Shown: piece after piece, positions 51,727 to 60,770 of the stretch
Numbering within the stretch: position 1 is the stretch's first letter
Layout of the letters: every line of letters starts with the position of its first letter
From: Sphingopyxis soli
GTDB taxonomy: Bacteria; Pseudomonadota; Alphaproteobacteria; Sphingomonadales; Sphingomonadaceae
Assembly (NCBI RefSeq): GCF_018682675.1
Contig: NZ_JAFMTR010000020.1
Location: 1-64,000 of the forward strand
Direction: 5' to 3'
DNA: 64,000 nt
Made by a program: the position numbers and the translations under genes
Notes under the pieces: generated by a model
What the model was told of the DNA's origin: nothing
The model's database searches: none
Seen by the model: only the letters and a program-made list of their open reading frames with translations

Positions 51727-52298
51727 GCGATTTCGAGTTCGTCTTCGCGCTCTACAGCCTGCTTCTCGGCCTCTCGATGGTCGAGCTGCTCGGCGGGCTC
51801 GGGCGCGCGCTCGAGGCGCGGTTCGCGGCGGAGGCCGAGAAGGGGCGGTTCGCGATCGGGTCGCTGACGCCGCTCCTCGCGGTGTTCGTGATGCTCGACC
51901 TGCTGTCGTTCTGGGCCTCGGCATGGCGCGTGAAAGCGGATGTCGTCGTGTCGTCGGCCGCGCTGATGGCGGTGGTGGCTTTCGCCGGCCTCTATTTTCT
52001 TGCGGCGCGACTCGTCTTTCCCTCGCATCCCGAGGGGTTCGCCAATCTGGACACCCATTATTTTCGCGTGCGCCGCCTGGTATTCGGCCTGCTGCTTGTG
52101 CTGCTGGGCGCGCAACTCGCCTATTTCCTCAATCATCCCGACCTGTCGCGGTTACTGTTCCGGCCATTTCCGCTCGGGATGACGCTGCTTTTCGTCGCGC
52201 TGGTCGTCGCGGCGATGTGGGTGAAAGGGCGGCGCGCGAGTATCGCGATCCTGTCGCTGCTGATCGCGCGCTATGTTGTTGCCAATCTGATCGTTTAG
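51723..52298 (+). CDS. Hypothetical multi-pass membrane protein
   Basis: A 191-residue protein of unknown family with about five or six membrane helices (for example VFALYSLLLGLSMVELLGGL, LTPLLAVFVMLDLLSFWA, RLVFGLLLVLLGAQLAYFL). No catalytic motif is visible. The GTG start overlaps the vgr-related stop, so the pair is translationally coupled and may act together. GC content and codon use are like the neighbours. Confidence 0.75.
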   Translation: MSDFEFVFALYSLLLGLSMVELLGGLGRALEARFAAEAEKGRFAIGSLTPLLAVFVMLDLLSFWASAWRVKADVVVSSAALMAVVAFAGLYFLAARLVFPSHPEGFANLDTHYFRVRRLVFGLLLVLLGAQLAYFLNHPDLSRLLFRPFPLGMTLLFVALVVAAMWVKGRRASIAILSLLIARYVVANLIV

Positions 52299-52325
52299 GC
52301 CAATCTGTTCATTGGGGAGGTGCCC

Positions 52326-52769
52326 GTGCCCGAAGTTATCGATCGCTTCCGTTCCTCGACCTGGGGCTGGCTGCGCGGCACGCTCGTCGGCTGGCTGACC
52401 CTGTTGCTCTGTCTCGTCGGGGTTGGCCTCCTGATCATCCTCGTCCAGAGGATCCGCAACCTCGACATGACCTATGAGCTCACCGAGGACCGGCTGATCC
52501 TGCGCAAGGGGATTTTCGTCAAGAGCGTCGACGAGATCGAGCTCTATCGGGTGAAGGACGTCCGCATGGACTTCACGCTGATCAACCAATGGGCGGGGAT
52601 CGGGACGATCAGCATCGATTCGTCCGACGAGACGACGCGCGAGGGCGCACTCGTGATGCCGCATATCGACCGTGCGGCCGAACGGCGCGAAGAACTGCGC
52701 CGGCTCGTCGATGCGGCGCGGCAGAAGCGCCGCGTGCGCGAACTCGACGTCGCGAGCGATCTCCTCTGA
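52326..52769 (+). CDS. PH domain-containing membrane protein (bPH2/YdbS-like)
   Basis: A 147-residue protein with one or two N-terminal membrane helices (GWLTLLLCLVGVGLLIILV) and a bacterial PH-type domain: YELTEDRLILRKGIFVKSVD, IELYRVKDVRMDFTLIN and GIGTISIDSSD. This matches the bPH2 pattern of YdbS/YdbT proteins, whose role is not clear. It ends in a charged tail, REELRRLVDAARQKRRVREL. GTG at 52326 has GGGGAGG five bases upstream. It starts 28 bases after the preceding membrane gene. Confidence 0.82.
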   Translation: MPEVIDRFRSSTWGWLRGTLVGWLTLLLCLVGVGLLIILVQRIRNLDMTYELTEDRLILRKGIFVKSVDEIELYRVKDVRMDFTLINQWAGIGTISIDSSDETTREGALVMPHIDRAAERREELRRLVDAARQKRRVRELDVASDLL

Positions 52770-52819
52770 GGGGATTTTAGCGCTAGCCAGAGGTGCGGTG
52801 TTCGATCTATGTTCCGCGC

Positions 52820-54169
52820 ATGGATGTCACCGCGCTCGCTATCGCCCTTGCCGCTCTCTGTCTCGGCGGCCTGATCGGCTGGCTGCTTGCCGGGCGGCAG
52901 GCGGGGGTGCTCAAGGCCGAGCGCGATGGATTGTCCGAGCGATTCAGGGCGGCGGTGACCGACCTTGCTGCGGAAGCCGAGGCGCGCAAGGCGGCGGACA
53001 TTCGACTTTCCGCACTGCTTGCCGAACAGAAGGTGCGCGACGAGGCTCACGAGGCGCAGATCGCGCAGCTTCGCGACGCGCAGACGGCGCTCACCGCGCA
53101 ATTCCGCGAGGTCGGGCAGACGATGCTGGATAAGGCGCAGCAGGATTTTCTGTCACGGGCCGCCGATCGCTTTAAGCAGAGCGAAGATATGGCGGAGCAA
53201 AAGATTGCGAAGCTGCTGCAGCCGGTCACGGATAGCCTCAAGCAATATGATGAGAAGCTGGGAGCGATCGAAAAGGCGCGGGTTGGGAGCTATGCCGAGT
53301 TGAACAAAGCGATCTCCGATCTTGCTTTAAGCAATGACGTCGTTCGCAAAGAGGCGTCCCGACTCGCGAACGTTATGACCTCAAGCCCGAAGGCGCGTGG
53401 ACGTTGGGGCGAACAGCAACTTCTCACGATCCTGGAATCGGCCGGCTTGGCCGAGAATATCGATTTTGCACTGCAAACCTCCGTTAATGACGGCGAGCGC
53501 CAGCTTCGGCCCGATTGCATCATAAATTTGCCGGGCGACCGTTGCATTGTGATCGACGTCAAGTGCCCCCTGGTGCACTTCGAGGCCGCTTACGACGAGG
53601 ATGACGAAACCAAGCGGGCCCATTTGTTGCTGCAGCATGCCAATGCACTGAGAACCTATGCTGCTGATCTTGGCCGCAAAGGCTATTGGCAGCAGTTCGA
53701 GAAATCGCCGGACTTTGTGGTGATGTTCGTGCCTGGCGAGCATTTTCTATCTGCCGCTGCGGAACGCGCCCCGGACCTTATTGAGGGCGCCTTTAGAAAC
53801 GGTGTGATTATCGCTTCGACCATCAACATGCTTGCGCTCGCAAAGGTCATGGCTGGAATGTGGCGGCAGGAAAAATTAATGGGACAGGCTCGAGAGATTG
53901 CAGACCTTGGCAAGGAACTCCACGCCCGGCTGTATAAGATGGGGGAGCATGTTGCGAAGGTCGGCCAAAATCTCCAGCGCGCTTCGTCGGCATATAATGA
54001 TTTTCTTGGCAGCCTTGATCGGCAGGTCATTTCGAGCGCCAAAAAATTCGAAAGCCTGAACATCGATACTGGCGGCAAGTCACTCGAAACGCCGCCTATG
54101 ATCGAGTCTGCAATCCGGCCGAGCGCCAAACTGACGAGCGCCCCGGCGGCGGTCAACGATGGGGAATAA
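52820..54169 (+). CDS. rmuC: DNA recombination protein RmuC
   Basis: A 449-residue RmuC protein, linked genetically to limiting DNA inversions at short repeats. It begins with a membrane helix (LAIALAALCLGGLIGWLLAG), then a coiled coil to about residue 150, then the nuclease-like domain with KARGRWGEQQLLTILESAGL and RPDCIINLPGD, IVIDVKCPL. Complete. Base composition changes within the gene: 45 of 60 bases are G/C at 52861-52920 but 29 of 60 at 53821-53880. This suggests recombination with a lower-GC relative. Confidence 0.92.
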   Translation: MDVTALAIALAALCLGGLIGWLLAGRQAGVLKAERDGLSERFRAAVTDLAAEAEARKAADIRLSALLAEQKVRDEAHEAQIAQLRDAQTALTAQFREVGQTMLDKAQQDFLSRAADRFKQSEDMAEQKIAKLLQPVTDSLKQYDEKLGAIEKARVGSYAELNKAISDLALSNDVVRKEASRLANVMTSSPKARGRWGEQQLLTILESAGLAENIDFALQTSVNDGERQLRPDCIINLPGDRCIVIDVKCPLVHFEAAYDEDDETKRAHLLLQHANALRTYAADLGRKGYWQQFEKSPDFVVMFVPGEHFLSAAAERAPDLIEGAFRNGVIIASTINMLALAKVMAGMWRQEKLMGQAREIADLGKELHARLYKMGEHVAKVGQNLQRASSAYNDFLGSLDRQVISSAKKFESLNIDTGGKSLETPPMIESAIRPSAKLTSAPAAVNDGE

Positions 54170-54253
54170 CCCACATCCGCCGTCCCCGCGAAGGCGGGAA
54201 TCCAACTTCGTGCATTGTCTGCGAGCGAGCACAAGCGGCAGACCGAAGACCCT

Positions 54254-54315
54254 TTGCGGTCTTTGCGCCTTTGCGTGATCCAAATTTATCTCACGCAAAG
54301 GCGCAAAGAACGCAA
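54254..54315. repeat. Long inverted repeat between convergent rmuC and META gene
   Basis: CTTTGCGCCTTTGCGTGA (54261-54278) pairs perfectly with TCACGCAAAGGCGCAAAG (54291-54308) around a 12-base AT-rich loop, and the stem extends by about seven more bases with one mismatch (TTTGCGGT and AACGCAAA). It probably acts as a bidirectional terminator or is a dispersed REP element. A short CCCGC-GAA-GGCGGG stem, a half copy of the element at 62885, lies at about 54184-54200. Confidence 0.7.
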
Positions 54316-54377
54316 AGAAGGAAGAAGCTGGATATTCGCGTTCGCCGGGGTGACGTGGTGAGAGCGTGGGGGATGGT

Positions 54378-55073
54378 TCAAATCACCCGCTTCAGCACTG
54401 CCTTCTGACCATCGGCTGCGGTGATTTCGAGCGTGCCGTCGCTCGGGAAGCCGAGGCTGACCGGACCGCGCATCAGCGCGAAGAAGGCGCTTTCCTGCAT
54501 CATACCCGCACCGGGACACGCCATTTTCGTCGCCATCAGCGGCCCGGCGGTCAGCGTGCTGCCCTCGATCCTGTAGCTGCCCGAGAAGCGATTGCATCCC
54601 GCGCTGCCGCTGAGGCGCGCGCCGTCGAATTGCAGCGAGGTCGCGCGGTCGCCCGCGACCGGCGCGCCGCCGATCGACACGAAGGTCCAGCTCGTCCCTG
54701 CAAGCTCGCCGGGCGGCAGCACGTCGCCGCCGCAGCCCTTCACCGTCTTGCCGCCGGCGGTGACGGTCACCGTGTCGCGATAGCGGCGGTCGCTCATCCC
54801 GTCGCTGCATGGTGCGTGCGTGACGTCGACCGTCAGTCGGTCGGTGACATAGCGTTCGCCGTTGAACGACGGCCGCGCGCCGGGGTTGGCGACGGCGATC
54901 TTCGTCTCGCCATAGTCGCCGTTGTAGTTCAGCTGTTCGGGGGTGATCTCGAGCGTCCAGCCGGGCTCGGTGCCGAGCGCGAAATAGGCGGCGGGTTTCG
55001 GACCCTGCGGCGGCTGAGCGGCGGGTGCGCAGGCGGCGAGGGCCAACATGGCCAGGGGCGCATATCGAAGCAT
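54378..55073 (-). CDS. META-domain (HslJ-like) lipoprotein
   Basis: A 231-residue exported protein. The lipobox MLALAACAP anchors it at the outer membrane or periplasmic face. Residues about 25-125 match the COG3650-type domain (YFALGTEPGWTLEITPEQL, VKGCGGDVLPP), and residues about 130-225 the META/HslJ fold (GTSWTFVSIGG, GSAGCNRFSGSY, MACPGAGMMQESAFFALM). Such proteins are linked to heat or novobiocin stress. ATG at 55073 has GGAGGAG about seven bases upstream. Confidence 0.85.
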   Translation of the reverse strand: MLRYAPLAMLALAACAPAAQPPQGPKPAAYFALGTEPGWTLEITPEQLNYNGDYGETKIAVANPGARPSFNGERYVTDRLTVDVTHAPCSDGMSDRRYRDTVTVTAGGKTVKGCGGDVLPPGELAGTSWTFVSIGGAPVAGDRATSLQFDGARLSGSAGCNRFSGSYRIEGSTLTAGPLMATKMACPGAGMMQESAFFALMRGPVSLGFPSDGTLEITAADGQKAVLKRVI

Positions 55074-55090
55074 GGATCGTCTCCTCCACT

Positions 55091-55182
55091 CGTCATGCTG
55101 AACTCGTTTCAGCATCCATGGCCCGCCTTTTCGTTCCACGCCGGCGTCAGAACATGGGCCCTGAAACACGTTCAGGGTGACG
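55091..55182. repeat. Bimeric palindromic repeat, family A
   Basis: The left unit CGTCATGCTGAACTCG-TTTCAGCAT and the right unit CCCTGAAACACG-TTCAGGG-TGACG face each other, with CATGG words inside. The ends CGTCA/TGACG, unit order and spacing match 22479-22581, so these are two members of one family. It lies in the spacer upstream of the META-domain gene. Confidence 0.75.
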
Positions 55183-55238
55183 ATGTTTCTCGAGCAATGC
55201 TTCTATGCGGCATCCGATGTCGCGCCGATGAACCGGCG

Positions 55239-56057
55239 CTAACTCGGTCGCCGCTGGTTCAGCACCTCATAGGCCATGACCGCCGCCGCAACGGCGGCGT
55301 TCAGGCTGTCGGCCTTGCCCATCATCGGCATCTTCACGCGCACGTCGGCGGCTGCGGCATAGGCTTCGGGCATTCCCTGCGATTCATTGCCGATCAGGAT
55401 GAAGGTCGGGGCCGCATAGCGCACCGCCTGATAATCCCGCGTATCGTCGCCGAGCCAGGTCGCCACCAACTGGCCGGGACCGCTGCGCAGCCAGGGCAGG
55501 AATTCCTCCCAGCGGGCCTGCACAAGGCGCTGGGTGAAAATCGCCCCCATGCTGGCGCGCACCGCCTCGACCGCATAGGGATCGGTCGACTCATCGAGCA
55601 GGATCAGCCCGCCTGCACCGACCGCATCGCCGGTGCGCAGCATCGTGCCGAGATTGCCCGGATCGCGCAGCCGCTCGGCGACGAGCCAGATCGGCGCAGC
55701 GCTGCGGTCGAGGTCGGCCAGCGCGGTTTTCGGTTCGGCATAGATGCCGACGATCGTCTGCGCATTGTCCTTGCCCGACAGTTTGGAGAGGATCGCGGGC
55801 GCGGTGTCGATCACCTCGCCGCCGCCCGCCAGCGTCGCCTCGACCAGCGTCTGCGCCAGCGGATGACCCGCGCCCTCATTGGCCAGAAACAGCCATTGCG
55901 GCAGCACGCCCGCCTCGCGTGCCTCGGTCGCGATGCGCAGCCCCTCGGCCAGGAACAGCCCCTCGGCGCGCCGGTGCCGCTTTTCGCGCAGCAGGCGCAT
56001 CCGCTTGACCAGCGGGTTGGAAAGGCTTTCGATGCGGCTGCGGCGACCGGTCGCCAT
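55239..56057 (-). CDS. TrmH family RNA 2'-O-methyltransferase
   Basis: A 272-residue SPOUT methyltransferase. An N-terminal substrate-binding domain (SNPLVKRMRLLREKRHRRAE) precedes the knotted catalytic domain with its three motifs: LRDPGNLGTMLRTGDAVG, ILIGNESQGM and PMMGKADSLNAAVAAAVMAYE. It uses S-adenosylmethionine to methylate a ribose in tRNA or rRNA; the target nucleotide is not determined. It follows ptsH by five bases on the same strand. Confidence 0.9.
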   Translation of the reverse strand: MATGRRSRIESLSNPLVKRMRLLREKRHRRAEGLFLAEGLRIATEAREAGVLPQWLFLANEGAGHPLAQTLVEATLAGGGEVIDTAPAILSKLSGKDNAQTIVGIYAEPKTALADLDRSAAPIWLVAERLRDPGNLGTMLRTGDAVGAGGLILLDESTDPYAVEAVRASMGAIFTQRLVQARWEEFLPWLRSGPGQLVATWLGDDTRDYQAVRYAAPTFILIGNESQGMPEAYAAAADVRVKMPMMGKADSLNAAVAAAVMAYEVLNQRRPS

Positions 56058-56061
56058 GGGA

Positions 56062-56340
56062 TCAATCCTCGCCGAAGCTGTCCTTGACCAGCCCGACGAG
56101 CTTCAGCAGCGCGGCATCGGCGCCGTCGCCGCGGGTGTGAATCGTGATGCGGTCGCCCTTCGCGGCGCCAAGCATCATCAGCCCCATGATAGAGGTGCCG
56201 TTGACCCGCGATCCGCCCTTTTCGACCTCGACCGAAACGGTGTCGGGCAGGCGGCTGACGAAGGTCACGAACTTGGCGCTCGCGCGTGCGTGGAGTCCCC
56301 GCTGGTTGGTGATCTCGACCGTCTCGCTGGCTTCGCTCAT
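56062..56340 (-). CDS. ptsH: Phosphocarrier HPr
   Basis: A 92-residue HPr protein. The phosphorylated histidine is in NQRGLHARASAKFV (about residue 16), and the kinase-site serine in GTSIMGLMMLGAAKGD. HPr is phosphorylated on His by enzyme I and on Ser by HprK. Here HprK, EIIA-Man and RapZ are in the same operon, while enzyme I is not in the window. It overlaps the EIIA stop by ATGA (56337-56340). A regulatory role and not sugar import is typical of this alphaproteobacterial block. Confidence 0.94.
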   Translation of the reverse strand: MSEASETVEITNQRGLHARASAKFVTFVSRLPDTVSVEVEKGGSRVNGTSIMGLMMLGAAKGDRITIHTRGDGADAALLKLVGLVKDSFGED

Positions 56341-56765
56341 GGTCCCACTCCCAGCATCTCCGATGCGACGGAGATATATTTCTGGCCCGCTTCTCTCGCT
56401 GCGGTAACCGCAGCGCGCAGGTCCATCGTCTTGCGCGCGCTTTCGAGCCGGATCAGCATCGGCAGGTTGACGCCCGCGATCACCTCGGTCCGGCCGCTCT
56501 CCAGCAGGCTGATCGCGAGGTTCGACGGGGTGCCGCCGAACAGGTCGGTCAGCATGATCACGCCGCGCCCCTCATCGACGGTGCGAATCGCGTCGGCGAT
56601 TTCCTTGCGGCGCATCTCCATATTGTCGTTGGGACCGATGCAGACGGTGGCGATCGCGCGCTGCGGGCCGACGACATGCTCCATCGCGGTCACCATTTCC
56701 TCGGCCAGCCGGCCGTGGGTCACAAGGACCATCCCGAGGAGCGGCAGTGCTTTGTCGGTGGGCAT
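56337..56765 (-). CDS. PTS EIIA-Man-like protein
   Basis: A 142-residue protein of the mannose-class EIIA fold. The phosphorylated histidine sits in MVLVTHGRLAEEMVTAMEHV (about residue 17), and VIMLTDLFGGTPSNLAISLL is the typical second conserved stretch. No EIIB or EIIC partner is present, so it is probably a regulatory phosphoacceptor downstream of HPr. It lies between rapZ and ptsH, all on the minus strand. Confidence 0.9.
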   Translation of the reverse strand: MPTDKALPLLGMVLVTHGRLAEEMVTAMEHVVGPQRAIATVCIGPNDNMEMRRKEIADAIRTVDEGRGVIMLTDLFGGTPSNLAISLLESGRTEVIAGVNLPMLIRLESARKTMDLRAAVTAAREAGQKYISVASEMLGVGP

Positions 56766-56779
56766 GAAATGCGAGACCC

Positions 56780-57721
56780 TTATCTGTCGCCGCCGGCCGC
56801 GGGAGCTGCGGGCGGGGGCTTGCCCTCAAGCCCATCTTGCGGCGCCGAGTCAAGATTGCGGTGGGTCAGCACTGGCTCATAACCGGACTCGCGTAGCGTT
56901 TGGGCAACACGCGATGCGACATGGACCGACCGGTGGCGTCCGCCAGTGCAGCCGAAAGCGATGGTGACATAGCTTTTGCCCTCGGCGCGATAGCGCGGCA
57001 GCAGCGTCAGGATCAGCCTTTCGATCTGCGCGACGCTGTCCGCATAGGCGGGATCGGCCATCACATAGGCCGCGACATCGGCGTCGAGTCCGGTGCCAGG
57101 CTTGAGCGTCGGATCCCAGTGCGGATTGCGCAGATAGCGCATGTCGAAAACCAGATCGGCGTTGCGCGGCAAACCGCGCGCGAAGCCGAAGCTCAGCACA
57201 TTGAGGACCGGCGCGCCCTCTTCGGTGTCGCCGAACCGCTGGCGGACCTCCTGTTGCAGGTCGTTGCTGCTGTAGTTGGTGGTGTCGACGACATGCTCGG
57301 CCCAGCGGCGGAGCGGCTCCATCATCTCGCGTTCGCGCGCGATGCCGTCGGCGGCGGGGCGATCCTCGGCCATCGGATGGCGGCGGCGGGTTTCGGAGAA
57401 GCGGCGTTCGAGTTCGGCGCCCGCGCAATCGAGGAACAAGGTCTGGACATCGCGGCCGCCGTTCTGGCGCAATTCCTTGATCTGTTTGACAAGCAGCGCG
57501 GGCCGAAAGCCGCGGCTGCGGCTGTCAATGCCGACCGCGATCGGCCGGTTCGCCTCGCTGCGCTTCGCCGGCGCCTCGATCAGCGCATCGAGCAGCGCGA
57601 GCGGCAGATTGTCGACGACCTCCCAGCCCAGATCCTCCAGCACCTTGAGCGCGGTCGACTTGCCCGCGCCCGAGAGTCCCGTGACGAGGAGCAGGCGCGG
57701 CTCTGCGGCGGCCGCGGTCAT
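56780..57721 (-). CDS. rapZ: RapZ (YvcJ-like) nucleotide-binding regulator
   Basis: A 313-residue P-loop protein. Walker A reads VTGLSGAGKSTALKVLED near residue 13, and the C-terminal domain carries GKSYVTIAFGCTGGRHRSVH, the RapZ signature. In enterobacteria RapZ is an RNA adaptor controlling GlmS; its target in alphaproteobacteria is not settled. The ATG at 57721 overlaps the hprK stop (ATGA), so translation is coupled. A proline- and glycine-rich tail follows the conserved core. Confidence 0.9.
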   Translation of the reverse strand: MTAAAAEPRLLLVTGLSGAGKSTALKVLEDLGWEVVDNLPLALLDALIEAPAKRSEANRPIAVGIDSRSRGFRPALLVKQIKELRQNGGRDVQTLFLDCAGAELERRFSETRRRHPMAEDRPAADGIAREREMMEPLRRWAEHVVDTTNYSSNDLQQEVRQRFGDTEEGAPVLNVLSFGFARGLPRNADLVFDMRYLRNPHWDPTLKPGTGLDADVAAYVMADPAYADSVAQIERLILTLLPRYRAEGKSYVTIAFGCTGGRHRSVHVASRVAQTLRESGYEPVLTHRNLDSAPQDGLEGKPPPAAPAAGGDR

Positions 57722-58167
57722 CGCTCGGGAGCCAGCCGTTCCAGCGCGAGCAGGATCTTGATCGGAGCCGAGGCTTCGAAGGCCGAGAGCAGCAGCGCGG
57801 GAAGCGGGTGACCGGCGACCATCTCGACCTGACCCACCGCCGGCATCCGGTCGTAACGGTCGCTGAGGCGCACCGCGAGTGCCAGGGGCACCGGCGCGGT
57901 CCAAGGCTTTTCGACAATGCCGATCCCGCGTACCTCGAGCTTGCCGGCCAGCTCCTCGGGCGGGCGGCACCACAGCCGGTCGCGGTCGTACCAGATGTCG
58001 CAGCGGTCGTCGGCGACCAGCCGCGCTCCCTTGTCGATCAAGCGCAGCGCGAGGTCGGACTTGCCCTGCCCCGAATTGCCGAGGATCAGCACGCCGCCAC
58101 TGCCCGCCGCGACGCAGCTGGCGTGGATATTCTGGATCTCGGGCTTGGTCCTGCTCGGGAACATCAC
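57718..58167 (-). CDS. hprK: HPr kinase/phosphorylase, short alphaproteobacterial form
   Basis: A 149-residue version consisting of the catalytic domain alone. The P-loop reads LILGNSGQGKSDLALRLI near residue 25, followed by the base-providing region VADDRC. Firmicute HprK has an extra N-terminal domain of about 130 residues which is absent here, as in other alphaproteobacteria. It would phosphorylate the serine of HPr. It lies 52 bases after chvG and overlaps rapZ. Confidence 0.9.
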   Translation of the reverse strand: MMFPSRTKPEIQNIHASCVAAGSGGVLILGNSGQGKSDLALRLIDKGARLVADDRCDIWYDRDRLWCRPPEELAGKLEVRGIGIVEKPWTAPVPLALAVRLSDRYDRMPAVGQVEMVAGHPLPALLLSAFEASAPIKILLALERLAPER

Positions 58168-58219
58168 CGGGGCTTAACGGCGATGTTACGCCGCTGCAAG
58201 GAAGATGGGGCGGCGAGCG

Positions 58220-59824
58220 TTAACCCTGCTCTTCCGATCGTTCGCGCGCGGGCAGGGTGATCAGCAGGCTCGCGCCGCGCTTGCCGTCGTCGCGGTCGCG
58301 CGCGGAAATCGTTCCCTGATGCCCCTCGATGATCGTCCGGGCAATCGCCAGCCCCAGCCCGCTGTGCTTGCCGAACGCTTCGTCGCGCGGCCTTTCGCTG
58401 TGAAATCGGCGAAAGATGGCCTCGCGCTGGTCGGGGTCGATGCCCGGGCCGTCGTCGTCGACGCGGATATGCACCTCGTCGCCGAGCCGCGTCGCCGCGA
58501 TGCAGACGAGGCCCGCATCGGGGGAGAAGCTGATCGCGTTGTCGATGACATTGTCGATCGCCCGTTCGAGGCGGTGGCCGTCGCCCATCACCGTCGTCGT
58601 GCCCTTGCGCGGGCGGGCGAAGGCGATGCGCGGGTTCGGCCCGTTCCCGGCGCGCGCGGCGCGGCCCGCGAGCATCGATTCGATCATCAATCCGATGTCG
58701 ATCGGCTCGAACAGGGTGCGCGAGAGCTGCGCGTCGATGCGGCTCGCATCGCTGATGTCGGTGACGAGCCGGTCGAGGCGGCGGACGTCCTCGTCGGCGA
58801 TGGCGAGCAATTGCTCGCGCTGCGCGTCGGTCGTGACGCGCCCCAGCCCCTCGATCGCCGAGCGGACCGACGCGATCGGATTCTTGAGCTCGTGCGTCAC
58901 GTCGGCCGCGAAATGCTCGCCCGCGTCGATGCGTTCGCGCAGCGCCTGCGTCATGTCGCTCAGCGCGCGCGCGAGCGTGCCGATCTCGTCGCGGCGGCTG
59001 GGCAGGCGCGGCACGACGACCTCGCGCGCGCGGCCGAGGCGAACGCGCACGGCAGCCCGCGCGAGCCGGCGCAAGGGGCGGACGATCGTGCGCGCAAGGA
59101 ACAGCGAGAGAAGAACCGAGGTGATCAGCACCATCGAAACGACGATCGCGAGCCGCAGGCGCTCGGCGCGGACGGTGCGCGTGATGTCGCGCGCGTTGAG
59201 CGTCATCATCATCACCTCGGGCGTTTCGAGGTCGACGACGCGCGCCGCGCTGAGCAGCGGAGTGCGTTCGGGGGCGTAGCGGAAGCGGCTGCTCGCCTTG
59301 CCGGTGCGGAAGGCTTCGACGACTTCGGGCCAGGCCCCGCCCACATCGGTTCGCGGCTCCTCGAAATCGGGATAGGTCGGCGCGCCGACGATCCAGTCGA
59401 TGCCGCGATCCATCGCGCGCGCGGCATCGCGCTTCCATGGCTGGAGATCGGGGTCGCGCAGCGTGTAGGTCGGCGGACCGCTCGTGAAACTGTCCGACAG
59501 CTTGGCGCCGCCGGGCGCATAGAAGCGCAGCCGCGATTCGGTCGCGCGGGTGAAGCTGTCGATCAGGCGCTGGCGCTGGTCGGGGCGGGCTGCCTCGAGC
59601 GCCTCGTCGAGCTGCGCGAGCTGGTCGGCCATCACGTCCATGCGGGTATCGACAAGGCGGGTGCGATAGGTGTCGAGATAGAAGAAGCCGCCGCCGAACA
59701 GGATGATCGCAAGGATGTTGACCGCAAGGATGCGCGTCGTCAGCGACCAGCGCGCCGACCAGACGAGCGGCGCCTCTTCCTGCTCGGCAAGGCTGCCCTC
59801 GGGTCGCTTGCTGTCAGCCGTCAT
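58220..59824 (-). CDS. chvG: ChvG-like sensor histidine kinase
   Basis: A 534-residue membrane kinase. One helix near the N-terminus ([19 protein letters not shown]) and one near residue 225 ([20 protein letters not shown]) flank a periplasmic sensor domain. HAMP, then a HisKA domain ([20 protein letters not shown]) and an HATPase domain ([40 protein letters not shown]) follow. In relatives ChvG/ExoS responds to acid and envelope stress and controls exopolysaccharide and virulence genes. The ATG at 59824 overlaps chvI by 11 bases. Confidence 0.9.
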   Translation of the reverse strand: MTADSKRPEGSLAEQEEAPLVWSARWSLTTRILAVNILAIILFGGGFFYLDTYRTRLVDTRMDVMADQLAQLDEALEAARPDQRQRLIDSFTRATESRLRFYAPGGAKLSDSFTSGPPTYTLRDPDLQPWKRDAARAMDRGIDWIVGAPTYPDFEEPRTDVGGAWPEVVEAFRTGKASSRFRYAPERTPLLSAARVVDLETPEVMMMTLNARDITRTVRAERLRLAIVVSMVLITSVLLSLFLARTIVRPLRRLARAAVRVRLGRAREVVVPRLPSRRDEIGTLARALSDMTQALRERIDAGEHFAADVTHELKNPIASVRSAIEGLGRVTTDAQREQLLAIADEDVRRLDRLVTDISDASRIDAQLSRTLFEPIDIGLMIESMLAGRAARAGNGPNPRIAFARPRKGTTTVMGDGHRLERAIDNVIDNAISFSPDAGLVCIAATRLGDEVHIRVDDDGPGIDPDQREAIFRRFHSERPRDEAFGKHSGLGLAIARTIIEGHQGTISARDRDDGKRGASLLITLPARERSEEQG

Positions 59825-60524
59825 CGGAAAAGCGGTAGCCCGCTCCGTACAGGGTCGCGATGGCGTCGAATTCGGGGTCGACCTCGCGGAATTTCCGGCG
59901 CAGCCGCTTGATGTGGCTGTCGATCGTGCGGTCGTCGATATAGACATCGTCCTGATAGGCCGCGTCCATCAACTGGTTGCGGCTGCGCACGATGCCGGGG
60001 CGCGACGCCAGCGTCTCCAGGATCAGGAATTCGGTGACGGTCAGGGTGACGTCCTTGCCGTCCCAGCTCACCTTGTGGCGCGCGGGGTCCATCGTCAGTC
60101 GGCCGCGGCTGATCGGATCGGCGACGGGTTCCTCATCCTCGCTCGGCGCCGCGCGGTTGAGCTCGACGCGGCGCAGGATCGCGCGGATGCGCGCGATCAC
60201 CAGCCGCTGCGAGAAGGGCTTGGCGATATAATCGTCGGCGCCCATCGCGAGGCCGAGCGCCTCGTCGATCTCGTCGTCCTTGCTGGTCAGGAAGATGACG
60301 GGAAGCTGGCTTTTCTCGCGCAGCCGACGGAGCAGTTCGAGCCCGTCCATGCGCGGCATCTTGACATCGAAGACGGCGAGGTCGGGCGGGTTGTCGATCA
60401 GCGGCTTCAGCGCCGCCTCGCCATCCGAATAGACGCGCGTGACGAACCCTTCGGCTTGGAGGGCGATCGAGAGCGATTGCAGGATGTTGCGGTCGTCGTC
60501 GACCAGCGCGATGGTTGCCGTCAT
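59814..60524 (-). CDS. chvI: ChvI-like response regulator
   Basis: A 236-residue OmpR-class regulator. The receiver domain begins [20 protein letters not shown] and has the phosphoaspartate in [13 protein letters not shown]; conserved T and K are in [10 protein letters not shown] and YIAKPFSQR. The C-terminal winged helix includes [19 protein letters not shown] and [18 protein letters not shown]. It is first in the leftward run chvI-chvG-hprK-rapZ-EIIA-ptsH-trmH, and divergent from pckA with a 246-base spacer, so it may also control pckA. Confidence 0.93.
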   Translation of the reverse strand: MTATIALVDDDRNILQSLSIALQAEGFVTRVYSDGEAALKPLIDNPPDLAVFDVKMPRMDGLELLRRLREKSQLPVIFLTSKDDEIDEALGLAMGADDYIAKPFSQRLVIARIRAILRRVELNRAAPSEDEEPVADPISRGRLTMDPARHKVSWDGKDVTLTVTEFLILETLASRPGIVRSRNQLMDAAYQDDVYIDDRTIDSHIKRLRRKFREVDPEFDAIATLYGAGYRFSDDG

Positions 60525-60770
60525 GCTCTTTCCATTGGGCGGACCAACGAGCGATTAGCCGATAAGCGGCCGAGCGACAACCGGGCCCGACCGGACGGTC
60601 ATTTACCCTTTAATCTTTTGACCTCGGCCCTCATCATCGCTAACGCGGCCGGGATTTCAGAATCGACGTATCCGTCGGCACCCCATGGTCATGCGGGCCC
60701 ATCGCTCTCGCATGGCATGTGCTGCATACCTATGCAAAGGTGCGGTCGGGACAGAGGAGAGGCGAAGAAA

